9,906 nt of DNA from NCBI GenBank assembly GCA_900549495.1, contig UROL01000066.1:1-9906 (forward strand), read 5' to 3'. Below, in pieces: positions 1 to 6,387 of this stretch; the first letter of the stretch is position 1, and each line of letters begins with the position of its first letter. The notes below the pieces were generated by a model, which made no database searches, had not been told where the DNA came from, and saw nothing but the letters and a program-made list of their open reading frames with translations. The translations under genes and the position numbers were made by a program. The DNA comes from an uncultured Eubacteriales bacterium (GTDB taxonomy: Bacteria > Bacillota > Clostridia > Oscillospirales > Oscillospiraceae).

Positions 1-29
1 CGGCAGCGTCAGATGTGTATAAGAGACAG
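1..29 (+). other. Nextera/Tn5 sequencing adapter (technical sequence)
   Basis: Bases 11-29 are exactly the 19-bp Tn5 mosaic end, and bases 1-10 (CGGCAGCGTC) are the 3' part of the Nextera read-1 adapter tail. This is library adapter, not genome. It also supplies a false start (GTG at 15) that would add five residues, MYKRQ, to the first gene. The genomic insert starts at base 30. Confidence 0.98.
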
Positions 30-614
30 GCCCATCCCAGTATGATTTCCCAGGGGCCCTCCATGTGCCTGTTCAACAAGGACGACCCCCAGGAGGTGCT
101 GGCCTCCTGGCTGTTCATGCAGTACCTGCTCAGCGACAGCGTGCAGATTCGCTACTCCTGCACCGAGGGCTATGTCCCTGTCACCACCAAGGCCCAGCAG
201 AGCCAGGCTTACCAGGAGTATCTGCGCCTGGCCGGGACGGATGAGGATGCCCACTACTGCGTGAAGCTGGATGCGGTGCAGCTGCTGCTGGACAACACCG
301 AAAATACCTTCACCACCCCGGTGTTCAACGGCTCCGCCTCCCTGCGTAACGCCGCCGGGGAGCTGATAGAGAACGTCACCAAATCCGTCCGCCGGAAAAA
401 GACGGTGGACGATGCATTCATCACCCAGCTCTATGCCGATACCCAGTCCCTGTATCGGCTGGATCAGATTCAGCAGTCCGGGAATCCCTCCCGGGATTTG
501 GGGCCCCTGCCCGGCCAGGCCGTGGCGCTGCTGACTGCTCTGGCCCTGTGCTGGGTGGGGATACTCTGGTATCTTGCCGCCCAGGGGCTGAAAAAACGAA
601 GAAAACGGCGCTGA
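30..614 (+). CDS. Extracellular solute-binding protein, C-terminal part (5'-truncated), with C-terminal membrane anchor
   Basis: The 194 visible codons are open from the adapter junction to a TGA. The stretch around fragment residues 8-55 (GPSMCLFNKDDPQEVLASW, then YLLSDSVQ and EGYVPVT) resembles the C-terminal lobe of family 1 (sugar-type) ABC substrate-binding proteins, where a 'GY-P-V' turn is common. Residues about 162-184 form one hydrophobic helix followed by a basic tail (KKRRKRR), predicting an external domain anchored by a C-terminal helix with the tail inside the cell. Most Gram-positive binding proteins are instead anchored by an N-terminal lipid, but the N-terminus is missing here, so a lipobox cannot be excluded. 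The ligand cannot be told. The next gene follows after 24 bases, so co-transcription is likely. The family call rests on motif recall, not a search. Confidence 0.65.
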   Translation, partial: AHPSMISQGPSMCLFNKDDPQEVLASWLFMQYLLSDSVQIRYSCTEGYVPVTTKAQQSQAYQEYLRLAGTDEDAHYCVKLDAVQLLLDNTENTFTTPVFNGSASLRNAAGELIENVTKSVRRKKTVDDAFITQLYADTQSLYRLDQIQQSGNPSRDLGPLPGQAVALLTALALCWVGILWYLAAQGLKKRRKRR

Positions 615-638
615 TGCGCCAACGGAAGGAGGCCGCCT

Positions 639-1901
639 ATGGCGGATTGGTTTCGGCTGGATAACGCCGCCCTGATTTTCCCCGCCGTGCGGCGGCGGGA
701 CTGGACCAATGCCTTTCGGGTGTCCGCCACCCTGAATGAGCAGGTGCAGCCGGAGATATTGCAGCAGGCGGTGGATATGCTGATGCCCCGGTTTCCGTCC
801 TTTTATGTGTGCCTGCGCCGGGGGATGTTCTGGTATTACCTGCAAAAGCTCTCCGTCCCGCCGAAAATCCGGCAGGAGGGGGCCTGCCCCCTGATTCACA
901 TGACCGGCCGGGAGCTGCGGCAGTGCTGCTTCCGGGTGCTGTATTACGAAAACCGCATTGCCGTGGAGTGCTTCCATTCGGTGACGGATGGCAGTGGGGG
1001 CATGGTGTTCCTGAAGACCCTTACCGCCGCCTATCTGTCCCTGGCCCATGGGCTGGAAATTCCCGCCGGATTCGGGGTGCTGGACATCCACGCCAGACCT
1101 GCCCCGGAGGAGACGGAGGACTGCTTCACCCGGGTGGCGGGCACCGTGGCCCTGAGCCGCCGGGAGGAGAACGCCCTGCGCCTCCGGGGTGCCCGGGAGG
1201 AGGACGGCTTCCTCCACCTGATTATTGCCTCCGTGCCCCAGGAGCAGCTGCTGGCGCTGGCCCACCGGTACCACTGCACCGTCACCGCCCTGCTGTGCGC
1301 CGTGATGCTCCAGTCTGTGCTGACCGTGGCCAAGACACCCCAGGGAAACCGCTGGGCCAAAATCACCGTGGCGGTGGATTTGCGGCGGGTGCTGGGGGGT
1401 GCCAGCCTGCGGAATTTTGCACTGGCTGTCAACGTGGGGGTGGACCCCCGACTGGGCAGCTACACCCTGGAGGACCTGACCCGGGCGGTGCAAAGCCAGC
1501 TGGAAAGTCAGGTAACCCGGCAGCAGATGGCGGCCCGGGTGGCGGCCAACGTGCAGCCGGCCCAGAGTCTGGCCATCCGCATTATGCCCCGGCCTGTCAA
1601 GGATGCGGTGATGCGGATGGTATACAACCGGGTGGGGGAGTGCAAGGGCAGCCTGAATATCTCCAATCTGGGCAAATCCGATTTGCCGGAGTGTATGCGC
1701 CCCTATGTGCGGTTTCTGGACTTCACCATCGGCCCCCAGGCCACCTATCCCAATAATTGCAGCGTGGTATCCTACGGCGGTGTCACCCGCATCAATCTGA
1801 TTCGCTCTACGCTACAGCCCCGGCTGGAGCGGGATTTCCTGAACCGGCTGGTGGAGCTGGGGGTGGAGGTCACCGTGGACAGCAACGAAAGGACGAACTG
1901 A
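639..1901 (+). CDS. Condensation-fold acyltransferase, alcohol acetyltransferase-like
   Basis: This 420-residue protein carries the HxxxDG active-site motif of the CoA-dependent acyltransferase/condensation superfamily as HSVTDG, with the predicted catalytic base H113 and structural D117. Further family-like features are VDLRR at 246-250, the SNLG turn at 342-345, and a C-terminal block from about 369 (YPNNCSVVSYGG, later LVELGVEVTVDSN) typical of the bacterial alcohol acetyltransferase-like group (AATase, PF07247). Such enzymes move an acyl group from CoA or a carrier to a hydroxyl or amine. The real acceptor is unknown, and the 'alcohol acetyltransferase' label should not be taken as the substrate. 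The ATG at 639 is set by AAGGAGG at 626-632, six bases upstream. No signal peptide or membrane helix is evident, so it is probably cytosolic. Its stop codon directly touches the start of the next gene, suggesting translational coupling. Confidence 0.8.
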   Translation: MADWFRLDNAALIFPAVRRRDWTNAFRVSATLNEQVQPEILQQAVDMLMPRFPSFYVCLRRGMFWYYLQKLSVPPKIRQEGACPLIHMTGRELRQCCFRVLYYENRIAVECFHSVTDGSGGMVFLKTLTAAYLSLAHGLEIPAGFGVLDIHARPAPEETEDCFTRVAGTVALSRREENALRLRGAREEDGFLHLIIASVPQEQLLALAHRYHCTVTALLCAVMLQSVLTVAKTPQGNRWAKITVAVDLRRVLGGASLRNFALAVNVGVDPRLGSYTLEDLTRAVQSQLESQVTRQQMAARVAANVQPAQSLAIRIMPRPVKDAVMRMVYNRVGECKGSLNISNLGKSDLPECMRPYVRFLDFTIGPQATYPNNCSVVSYGGVTRINLIRSTLQPRLERDFLNRLVELGVEVTVDSNERTN

Positions 1902-2591
1902 ATGTACTGTATGAATTGCGGCGTAAAGCTGGGCCAGGGGGAGAAAAAATGCCCCCTGTGCGGCCTGCCCGCCTACCATCCCAGCCTGAAGCGCACCCCC
2001 GGGACAACGCTGTATCCCCGGGAGTGGACCGCCCCGGAGGCAGAGCGCAGCGGCCTGCGGTATCTGCTGACGGTTTTCTTCCTGGTGGCCGTGGGGGCCT
2101 GCCTGGTGGTGGATTTCCTGCTGGCGGCGCATGTCACCTGGTCCGGCTACGTGCTGGCGGGGCTGCTCACCGGCTATGTGCTGCTGGTGCTGCCCCTGTG
2201 GTTCCGCCGCCCCAATATTGTTATCTTTCTGGCCATGGATTTTGCGGCGGTGAGCCTGATGCTGCTGTATATCGACCTGGCCTCGGGCGGGCACTGGTAT
2301 CTGTCCCTGGCCTTCCCGGTGACGGGAATTTACGGTGCCCTGATAACCGGCTCCGCCGCCATTATCAAGTACGTCAAGCGGGGGCGCTTTTTCCAGATGG
2401 GGGGCATCTGCATTGCCTTCGGCTGCTCGGCCATGCTGCTGGAGCTGTTCATCTGCATCACCTGCGGCACCCGGATGTTTGCCTGGAGCCTGTATCCTGT
2501 CACCGTACTCAGCGCCATTGGCCTGTTCTGGATTCTGGCCGGTGTTATCCGCCCCCTGGGTAACGCCATTCGCAAGCGGGCCTTTTTGTAA
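1902..2591 (+). CDS. Zinc-ribbon multi-pass membrane protein (DUF6320-like)
   Basis: This 229-residue protein begins with a small zinc ribbon: C3-x2-C6 and C17-x2-C20, the last as CPLCG. After a linker rich in Pro and charge (about 21-50) come about six hydrophobic segments near 53-75, 82-101, 106-126, 132-154, 168-188 and 192-216, ending in a short basic tail. Zinc ribbon plus membrane helices next to an alcohol acetyltransferase-like gene matches the family annotated as DUF6320 in gut Clostridia, a call from memory. Function is unknown; the neighbour suggests it helps the acyltransferase act at the membrane, for example in export or modification of its product. The ATG follows the upstream TGA with no gap, and the ribosome-binding site AAAGGA (1888-1893) lies inside the upstream gene. 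No clear terminator follows. Confidence 0.72.
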   Translation: MYCMNCGVKLGQGEKKCPLCGLPAYHPSLKRTPGTTLYPREWTAPEAERSGLRYLLTVFFLVAVGACLVVDFLLAAHVTWSGYVLAGLLTGYVLLVLPLWFRRPNIVIFLAMDFAAVSLMLLYIDLASGGHWYLSLAFPVTGIYGALITGSAAIIKYVKRGRFFQMGGICIAFGCSAMLLELFICITCGTRMFAWSLYPVTVLSAIGLFWILAGVIRPLGNAIRKRAFL

Positions 2592-2611
2592 AGCCCGGCA
2601 GGGCATTTCCC

Positions 2612-2640
2612 TTGCGTTTTGGCGAAAAATGGAGTATACT
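2612..2640 (+). promoter_or_regulatory. Sigma-70-type promoter for the exonuclease-aminotransferase unit
   Basis: TTGCGT (2612-2617) and TATACT (2635-2640) are separated by exactly 17 bases in the only gap between the membrane-protein gene and the exonuclease gene. Transcription would start near 2647, giving a leader of about 25 bases. The hexamers and spacing are near consensus; activity is not shown. Confidence 0.75.
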
Positions 2641-2671
2641 GGCGGCAACTTGAAGAAAGCGGGAAAGAAAT

Positions 2672-3367
2672 ATGGAGCACCTGGGAAGCCTGTTCCGGCG
2701 GTATGACCGGATTTTCATCTTTGACACCGAGACCACCGGACTGCATTTTGAGCGGGATGAGATCATCCAGTTCTCCGGGGTGGTTCTGGAATGCACCGGG
2801 GGCCAGGCAGTGGTATCCGGCCAGTATAACCGGTTGCTGAAGCTCCGGCCGGGGCAGGAGGTGCCCCCGGAGATTCAGCGGCTCACCGGCATCACCACCC
2901 AGGACGTGGCCCAGCGGGGCATCCCCCGGGAGGAGGCCGCCGGGGAAATCGGGGCGCTGCTGGCAGGTCGAACCCTGCTGGCGGCCTACAACGCCCATTT
3001 CGATTTGAGCTTCCTGTTCCACCTGCTGGCAGCCTACGGCGATCCCGGCTGCCTGAAGGGGAAGGACAAATTGGATTTGCTCACCGTCTACCGGGACCGG
3101 CGGGGCTACCCCCACCGGCTGAGCAACGCCATCGAGGCCTACGGCCTCCAGGGGGCGGTGCAGAACTCCCACCAGGCCGACCAGGATGCCCTGGCTACAG
3201 CCTGGGTGATGGATGCCATGGCAGCGGAGCGGGACGATTTGGCGGAGTACATCAACCTCTTCGGCTACATCCCCAAATTCGGCCCGCCCAAAAGACCCAT
3301 TCGCTCCGTTACTTACCGTCCCCAGCCCTATAACCCGCCCCAGCCCCTGTACCGGTGCGGCGGATAA
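2672..3367 (+). CDS. Stand-alone 3'-5' exonuclease, DnaQ/PolC-like DEDDh family
   Basis: This 231-residue protein shows all three exonuclease motifs of the DEDDh family: Exo I FDTETTG with metal ligands D18 and E20, Exo II YNAHFD with D111, and Exo III HQADQDA with H167 and D172. These enzymes remove nucleotides from 3' ends with two metal ions. Relatives proofread as the epsilon subunit of DNA polymerase III or the exo domain of PolC, and others degrade RNA or act in repair. Here there is no polymerase or helicase domain, only a Pro-rich tail (about 205-227), so the substrate is open. The ATG at 2672 follows a modest GGGAAAG (2661-2667). An ATG at 2619 is in another frame. The aminotransferase gene follows after 30 bases, so the two are probably co-transcribed, though no shared pathway is obvious. 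Confidence 0.88.
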   Translation: MEHLGSLFRRYDRIFIFDTETTGLHFERDEIIQFSGVVLECTGGQAVVSGQYNRLLKLRPGQEVPPEIQRLTGITTQDVAQRGIPREEAAGEIGALLAGRTLLAAYNAHFDLSFLFHLLAAYGDPGCLKGKDKLDLLTVYRDRRGYPHRLSNAIEAYGLQGAVQNSHQADQDALATAWVMDAMAAERDDLAEYINLFGYIPKFGPPKRPIRSVTYRPQPYNPPQPLYRCGG

Positions 3368-3397
3368 TGGGCCGCACCATTTTTGGAGGGAACCAAA

Positions 3398-4609
3398 ATG
3401 CTGAACCAAGATGCCTATCAGCTGGGAGCCAACCGCTCCTGCATCCGGGAATTGTTTGAATATGGCCGCAGCCGGGCTGCGGTGGTGGGGGAGGAAAACG
3501 TCTTTGACTATTCCCTGGGAAACCCCTCCATCCCGGCCCCGCCGGAGGTAAACCAGGCGGTGGAGGAAATTCTCCGGGATACCCCCTCTCTGCTGGTTCA
3601 CGGCTATACCAGCGCCGTAGGAGACCGGGCGGCCCGTCAGGCCATTGCCGACGACCTGAACCGCCGCTACAACGCCGACTGCCGGGCAGAGGAATTCTTC
3701 CTGGGCTGCGGCGCTGCCCCGGAGCTGGCGGCGGTGTTTGCCGCCCTGGCGGTGCCGGAGGGGGAGCTGGTGGTTATCGCTCCCTATTTCCCGGAATACA
3801 AGGTCTTCGCCCAGGGGGCGGGATTGAAATTCCGGGAGGTTGCCCCGGATGTGCCCAATTTTCAGATTCGCCTGGAGGCGGTGGAGGCCATGCTCACTCC
3901 CCACACCCAGGCGGTGCTGATTAACTCCCCCAACAACCCCTCCGGGGTGGTGTACACCCGGCAGACCCTACAGGCTCTGGCCGCCCTGTTGGGGCGCAAG
4001 AGCCGGGAGTTCGGCCACCCCATTTACCTGGTCTCCGATGAGCCCTACCGGGAGCTGGCCTATGGGGTAGAGGTGCCCTTTGTGCCCGCCATCTACCCGG
4101 ATACCCTGGTGTGCTACTCCTATTCCAAGTCCCTCTCCCTGCCCGGGGAGCGGATTGGCTACGTCTATGTGCCCCGGCAGTGCACCGACAGCCGGATGCT
4201 GTATGCCGCCGTGGCCGGAGCCGCCCGGCGGGCGGGGCATGTGTGTGCCCCCAGCCTGTGGCAGCAGGTCATTGCCCGCTGCGCCCACCTGCGCCCGGAT
4301 TTGCAGGCCTACGACCGCAACCGCCGGGCCCTGTACCAGGGGCTCACCGACATGGGCTATGAAATGGCCAAGCCCGACGGAGCCTTCTACCTCTTTGTCA
4401 AGGCCCCCGGCGGGGATGCCAACGCCTTTTCCCAGAGAGCCAAGAAGCGGGATTTGCTTCTGGTGCCCGGGGACGGCTTCGGCTGCCCGGGATACTTCCG
4501 CCTCTGCTACTGCGTCAGCTATGATACAATTCAGCGGAGCCTGCCGGTGTTCCGGGCGCTGCTGGAGGATTGGGCCAAGGACACCCAGGACGGCCCTGCG
4601 CTGCCATAG
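3398..4609 (+). CDS. PLP-dependent aminotransferase, class I/II (aspartate aminotransferase fold)
   Basis: The 403-residue product has the fold-type I aminotransferase landmarks in order: the substrate-side FDYSLGNPS near 36-44, NSPNNPSG (176-183) with N180 contacting PLP, SDEPY (213-217) with D214 holding the pyridine nitrogen and Y217, the Schiff-base lysine K244 in SYSKSLSLPGERIGY, and R368 in FRLCYC for the substrate carboxylate. It should transfer an amino group between an amino acid and a 2-oxo acid. The amino acid specificity (Asp, Ala, aromatic) cannot be read from the sequence. An in-frame TTG at 3383 overlaps the ribosome-binding site GGAGGG (3385-3390), so the ATG at 3398, seven bases after it, is the better start. 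The length is normal for the family. A hairpin terminator directly follows. Confidence 0.92.
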   Translation: MLNQDAYQLGANRSCIRELFEYGRSRAAVVGEENVFDYSLGNPSIPAPPEVNQAVEEILRDTPSLLVHGYTSAVGDRAARQAIADDLNRRYNADCRAEEFFLGCGAAPELAAVFAALAVPEGELVVIAPYFPEYKVFAQGAGLKFREVAPDVPNFQIRLEAVEAMLTPHTQAVLINSPNNPSGVVYTRQTLQALAALLGRKSREFGHPIYLVSDEPYRELAYGVEVPFVPAIYPDTLVCYSYSKSLSLPGERIGYVYVPRQCTDSRMLYAAVAGAARRAGHVCAPSLWQQVIARCAHLRPDLQAYDRNRRALYQGLTDMGYEMAKPDGAFYLFVKAPGGDANAFSQRAKKRDLLLVPGDGFGCPGYFRLCYCVSYDTIQRSLPVFRALLEDWAKDTQDGPALP

Positions 4610-4613
4610 CCTG

Positions 4614-4661
4614 CACCCTGCCTTCCGGAGAAATTCCTCCGGCGGGCAGGGTGTATTCTTT
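4614..4661 (+). terminator. Intrinsic terminator after the aminotransferase gene
   Basis: A long hairpin starts five bases after the stop codon. The outer stem CACCCTGCC (4614-4622) pairs with GGCAGGGTG (4645-4653), and the inner stem CCGGAG (4625-4630) pairs with CTCCGG (4637-4642) around a six-base loop. A T-rich but interrupted tail, TATTCTTT (4654-4661), follows. The tail is weaker than ideal, so it may depend on NusA. Confidence 0.78.
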
Positions 4662-4672
4662 CCTCCGGGGTG

Positions 4673-4727
4673 TAGGCAAATGCTTCTCCCATGCCTAAAA
4701 TTTAGGCATAGCGGGGTGCTTTGCCTA
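4673..4727 (+). repeat. Operator-like nested inverted repeat, two copies of TAGGCA-N13-TGCCTA
   Basis: The hexamer TAGGCA or its complement TGCCTA occurs four times in 55 bases: TAGGCA at 4673 and 4703, TGCCTA at 4692 and 4722. This makes two units TAGGCA-N13-TGCCTA exactly 30 bases apart. The centre is a perfect 19-base palindrome, ATGCCTAAA-A-TTTAGGCAT (4691-4709), and the outer arms TAGGCAAA / TTTGCCTA are also complementary. The whole block is therefore symmetric about base 4700. It lies just upstream of the -10 box of the radical SAM gene, so a dimeric or tetrameric DNA-binding regulator is the simplest reading. I cannot assign it to a known regulator. Confidence 0.7.
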
Positions 4728-4750
4728 TATGGCCTGGGACTTTCTTCCGA

Positions 4751-4756
4751 TATAAT
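4751..4756 (+). promoter_or_regulatory. -10 box (TATAAT) of the radical SAM gene, -35 poor
   Basis: A perfect TATAAT lies 36 bases before the start codon. At 16-18 bases upstream there is only ATATGG-like sequence, no recognisable -35 hexamer. With transcription starting near 4762, the nearest TGCCTA half-site falls at about -40 to -35 and the palindrome centre at about -62. These positions suit an activator. Activator dependence is an inference. Confidence 0.65.
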
Positions 4757-4792
4757 GCAGGTAAAGACAAACACACAGAAAGGAAGATTGTG

Positions 4793-6142
4793 ATGTCATT
4801 AACCGAGCAAATCAAGAAAGTCTCTTTGAAGACCGCATTCAGCTATTTGGAAAAGAATCCCGAGGAGAACGCCATCAAGCTGATGGGCTGGGTGGATAAG
4901 CTGGCGGGCGACGGCCCGGACAGCTTTGAGTCCCAGCGCAATGCGGTACGCAGAGTGCTGGAAAATCCCGACAGCAACATGTACCAGCTGATTATGAACA
5001 CCTTCCACGAAATCGACCCCGGCGTGCTGAAGGCCACCTTCGAAAACTTCTTTCTCAATGCCAATATTGTGGGCTGGCCCATTCAGGAGGCGTATCGGAA
5101 CAAGTACCATTGCAACATCCCCTGGGCTATCCTGCTGGATCCCACCTCTGCCTGCAACCTGCACTGCACCGGTTGCTGGGCGGCGGAGTACGGCAACCGT
5201 CTGAACCTGAGCTATGACGAGATTGACTCCATCATCACCCAGGGCAAGCAGATGGGCGTGTATATGTATATCTACACCGGCGGCGAGCCCCTGGTGCGGA
5301 AGAAGGATTTGATTGCCCTGTGCGAGAAGCACAGCGACTGCCAGTTCCTGTCCTTCACCAACGCCACCCTGATTGACGAGGCCTTTGCCGACGACATGCT
5401 CCGGGTGAAGAACTTCATCCCCGCTATCAGCGTGGAGGGCTTTGAAGAGGCCACCGACGGCCGCCGGGGCGACGGCACCTATCAGAAGGTGGTCAAGGCC
5501 ATGGCCATCCTGAAGCGGAAGCACCTGCCCTTCGGCCTGTCCTGCTGCTACACCAGTCAGAACCTGGACTCCATCAGCTCTCTGGAATTCATCGACCAGA
5601 TGGTGGATTGGGGCGCCAAGTTCGTGTGGTACTTCCACTATATGCCTGTGGGCAACGATGCCGTGCCGGAGCTGCTGCCCAACCCCCAGCAGCGGGAGTT
5701 TATGTATCACCGCATCCGGGAAATCCGCTCCACCAAGCCCATCTTCGCCATGGACTTCCAGAATGACGGCGAGTATGTAGGCGGCTGTATCGCCGGTGGC
5801 CGCCGCTACCTGCATATCAACGCCAACGGCGACTGCGACCCCTGCGTGTTCATCCACTATTCCAATGCCAATATCCGGAACATGAGCCTGCTGGAGGTGC
5901 TGCAATCCCCCCTGTTTATGGCCTACCATAACGGTCAGCCCTTCAATGAGAACCACCTGCGCCCCTGCCCCATGCTGGAAAACCCGGAGAAGCTCCGGGA
6001 GCTGGTAAAGGCCACCGGCGCTCACTCCACAGACCTCCAGTCCCCGGAGACTGCCGACCACCTGTGCGACAAGTGCGAGGCCTACGCCAGGAACTGGCAG
6101 CCCACCGCCGACAAGCTCTGGCAGTGCAGCTGCAAAAAGTAA
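4793..6142 (+). CDS. Radical SAM protein with SPASM-like C-terminal cysteines, substrate unknown
   Basis: This 449-residue protein has the radical SAM signature CxxxCxxC as C121-x3-C125-x2-C128 (ACNLHCTGC), which binds the [4Fe-4S] cluster that cleaves S-adenosylmethionine, and the SAM-contacting GGEP at 163-166. The C-terminal part is cysteine-rich: C332, C348, C351 (GDCDPC, following GGCIAGG), C392, C425, C428, C445 and C447. This resembles SPASM/twitch domains that hold auxiliary clusters, as in peptide-modifying enzymes and in anaerobic sulfatase maturases. Residues 1-108 are a helical extension before the barrel, without a recognised domain. No small precursor peptide or sulfatase lies next to it, so the target cannot be inferred. 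The start is set by AAAGGAAG (4779-4786), six bases upstream of the ATG. The gene is transcribed alone, from its own promoter to its own terminator. Confidence 0.85.
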   Translation: MSLTEQIKKVSLKTAFSYLEKNPEENAIKLMGWVDKLAGDGPDSFESQRNAVRRVLENPDSNMYQLIMNTFHEIDPGVLKATFENFFLNANIVGWPIQEAYRNKYHCNIPWAILLDPTSACNLHCTGCWAAEYGNRLNLSYDEIDSIITQGKQMGVYMYIYTGGEPLVRKKDLIALCEKHSDCQFLSFTNATLIDEAFADDMLRVKNFIPAISVEGFEEATDGRRGDGTYQKVVKAMAILKRKHLPFGLSCCYTSQNLDSISSLEFIDQMVDWGAKFVWYFHYMPVGNDAVPELLPNPQQREFMYHRIREIRSTKPIFAMDFQNDGEYVGGCIAGGRRYLHINANGDCDPCVFIHYSNANIRNMSLLEVLQSPLFMAYHNGQPFNENHLRPCPMLENPEKLRELVKATGAHSTDLQSPETADHLCDKCEAYARNWQPTADKLWQCSCKK

Positions 6143-6158
6143 ACCTATCCCCCTTTCC

Positions 6159-6193
6159 CGGGAGCAGCCAACCATGGGCTGCTCCCGCTTTTT
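6159..6193 (+). terminator. Intrinsic terminator after the radical SAM gene
   Basis: A perfect 11-bp stem, CGGGAGCAGCC (6159-6169) with GGCTGCTCCCG (6177-6187), has a seven-base loop and a run of five T (6189-6193). It is a textbook Rho-independent terminator 17 bases after the stop codon. Confidence 0.93.
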
Positions 6194-6219
6194 GGCAGTT
6201 CTGGGGAAAAACAAAGGGA

Positions 6220-6247
6220 TTGCTATTTCCTTCCGGCGTGGTATAAT
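6220..6247 (+). promoter_or_regulatory. Extended -10 promoter of the ECF S-component gene
   Basis: TTGCTA (6220-6225), a 16-base spacer and TATAAT (6242-6247), preceded by TG at 6239-6240, form a TGnTATAAT extended -10 promoter. Transcription would start near 6254, leaving a long leader of about 134 bases before the ATG at 6388. Confidence 0.8.
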
Positions 6248-6254
6248 ACTTCTG

Positions 6255-6380
6255 TCCGCCCGGGCGCTGTATTCCGTTGGAAACGGCAGCCCGCACAGGG
6301 AGGGCATATACTTATCACCCCCCGGGGATGCCCGGGGCAAAACGCATCGTATCTCCAATGGGAGAACGACAGCAGGAGGA
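6255..6380 (+). promoter_or_regulatory. Structured 5' leader RNA of the S-component gene, candidate riboswitch or attenuator
   Basis: No gene fits here. Three hairpins can be drawn. P1 is GCTG / CAGC (6266-6269, 6287-6290) stacked on CCGTT-GGA-AACGG (6274-6286). P2 is CCCCGG / CCGGGG (6320-6325, 6332-6337). P3 is TCTCC-AATG-GGAGA (6352-6365), extended by CGT / ACG. GGGCAT (6302-6307) can pair instead with ATGCCC (6328-6333), which would break P2. The TCTCC of P3 could also pair with the ribosome-binding site AGGAGG (6374-6379). Vitamin ECF S components are often riboswitch-controlled. I compared it by eye with the TPP, FMN, cobalamin, THF and preQ1 consensus cores and saw no match. There is no T-run after P2 or P3, so translational control is more likely than termination. 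Confidence 0.5.
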
Positions 6381-6387
6381 ATGAAAT

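Noticed and set aside
9..1493. Long antisense open frame of 494 codons opposite the first two genes
   Set aside because: It runs through adapter and lies opposite genes with clear protein motifs. Its Gly/His/Gln-rich translation is typical of the shadow frame of GC-rich genes, and no ribosome-binding site supports it. The same holds for the long minus-strand frames at 2330-3904, 4799-6358 and 7488-8870.
2577..2597. Hairpin CGGGC / GCCCG over the stop codon of the zinc-ribbon membrane protein gene as a terminator
   Set aside because: The T-run is in the loop, not after the stem, so it cannot act as an intrinsic terminator.
4691..4709. DtxR/IdeR- or MntR-type metal regulator box
   Set aside because: The half-sites (TTTAGGCA, TTTGCCT) recall such boxes, but their orientation and spacing differ from the known consensus arrangements, so I left the regulator unassigned.
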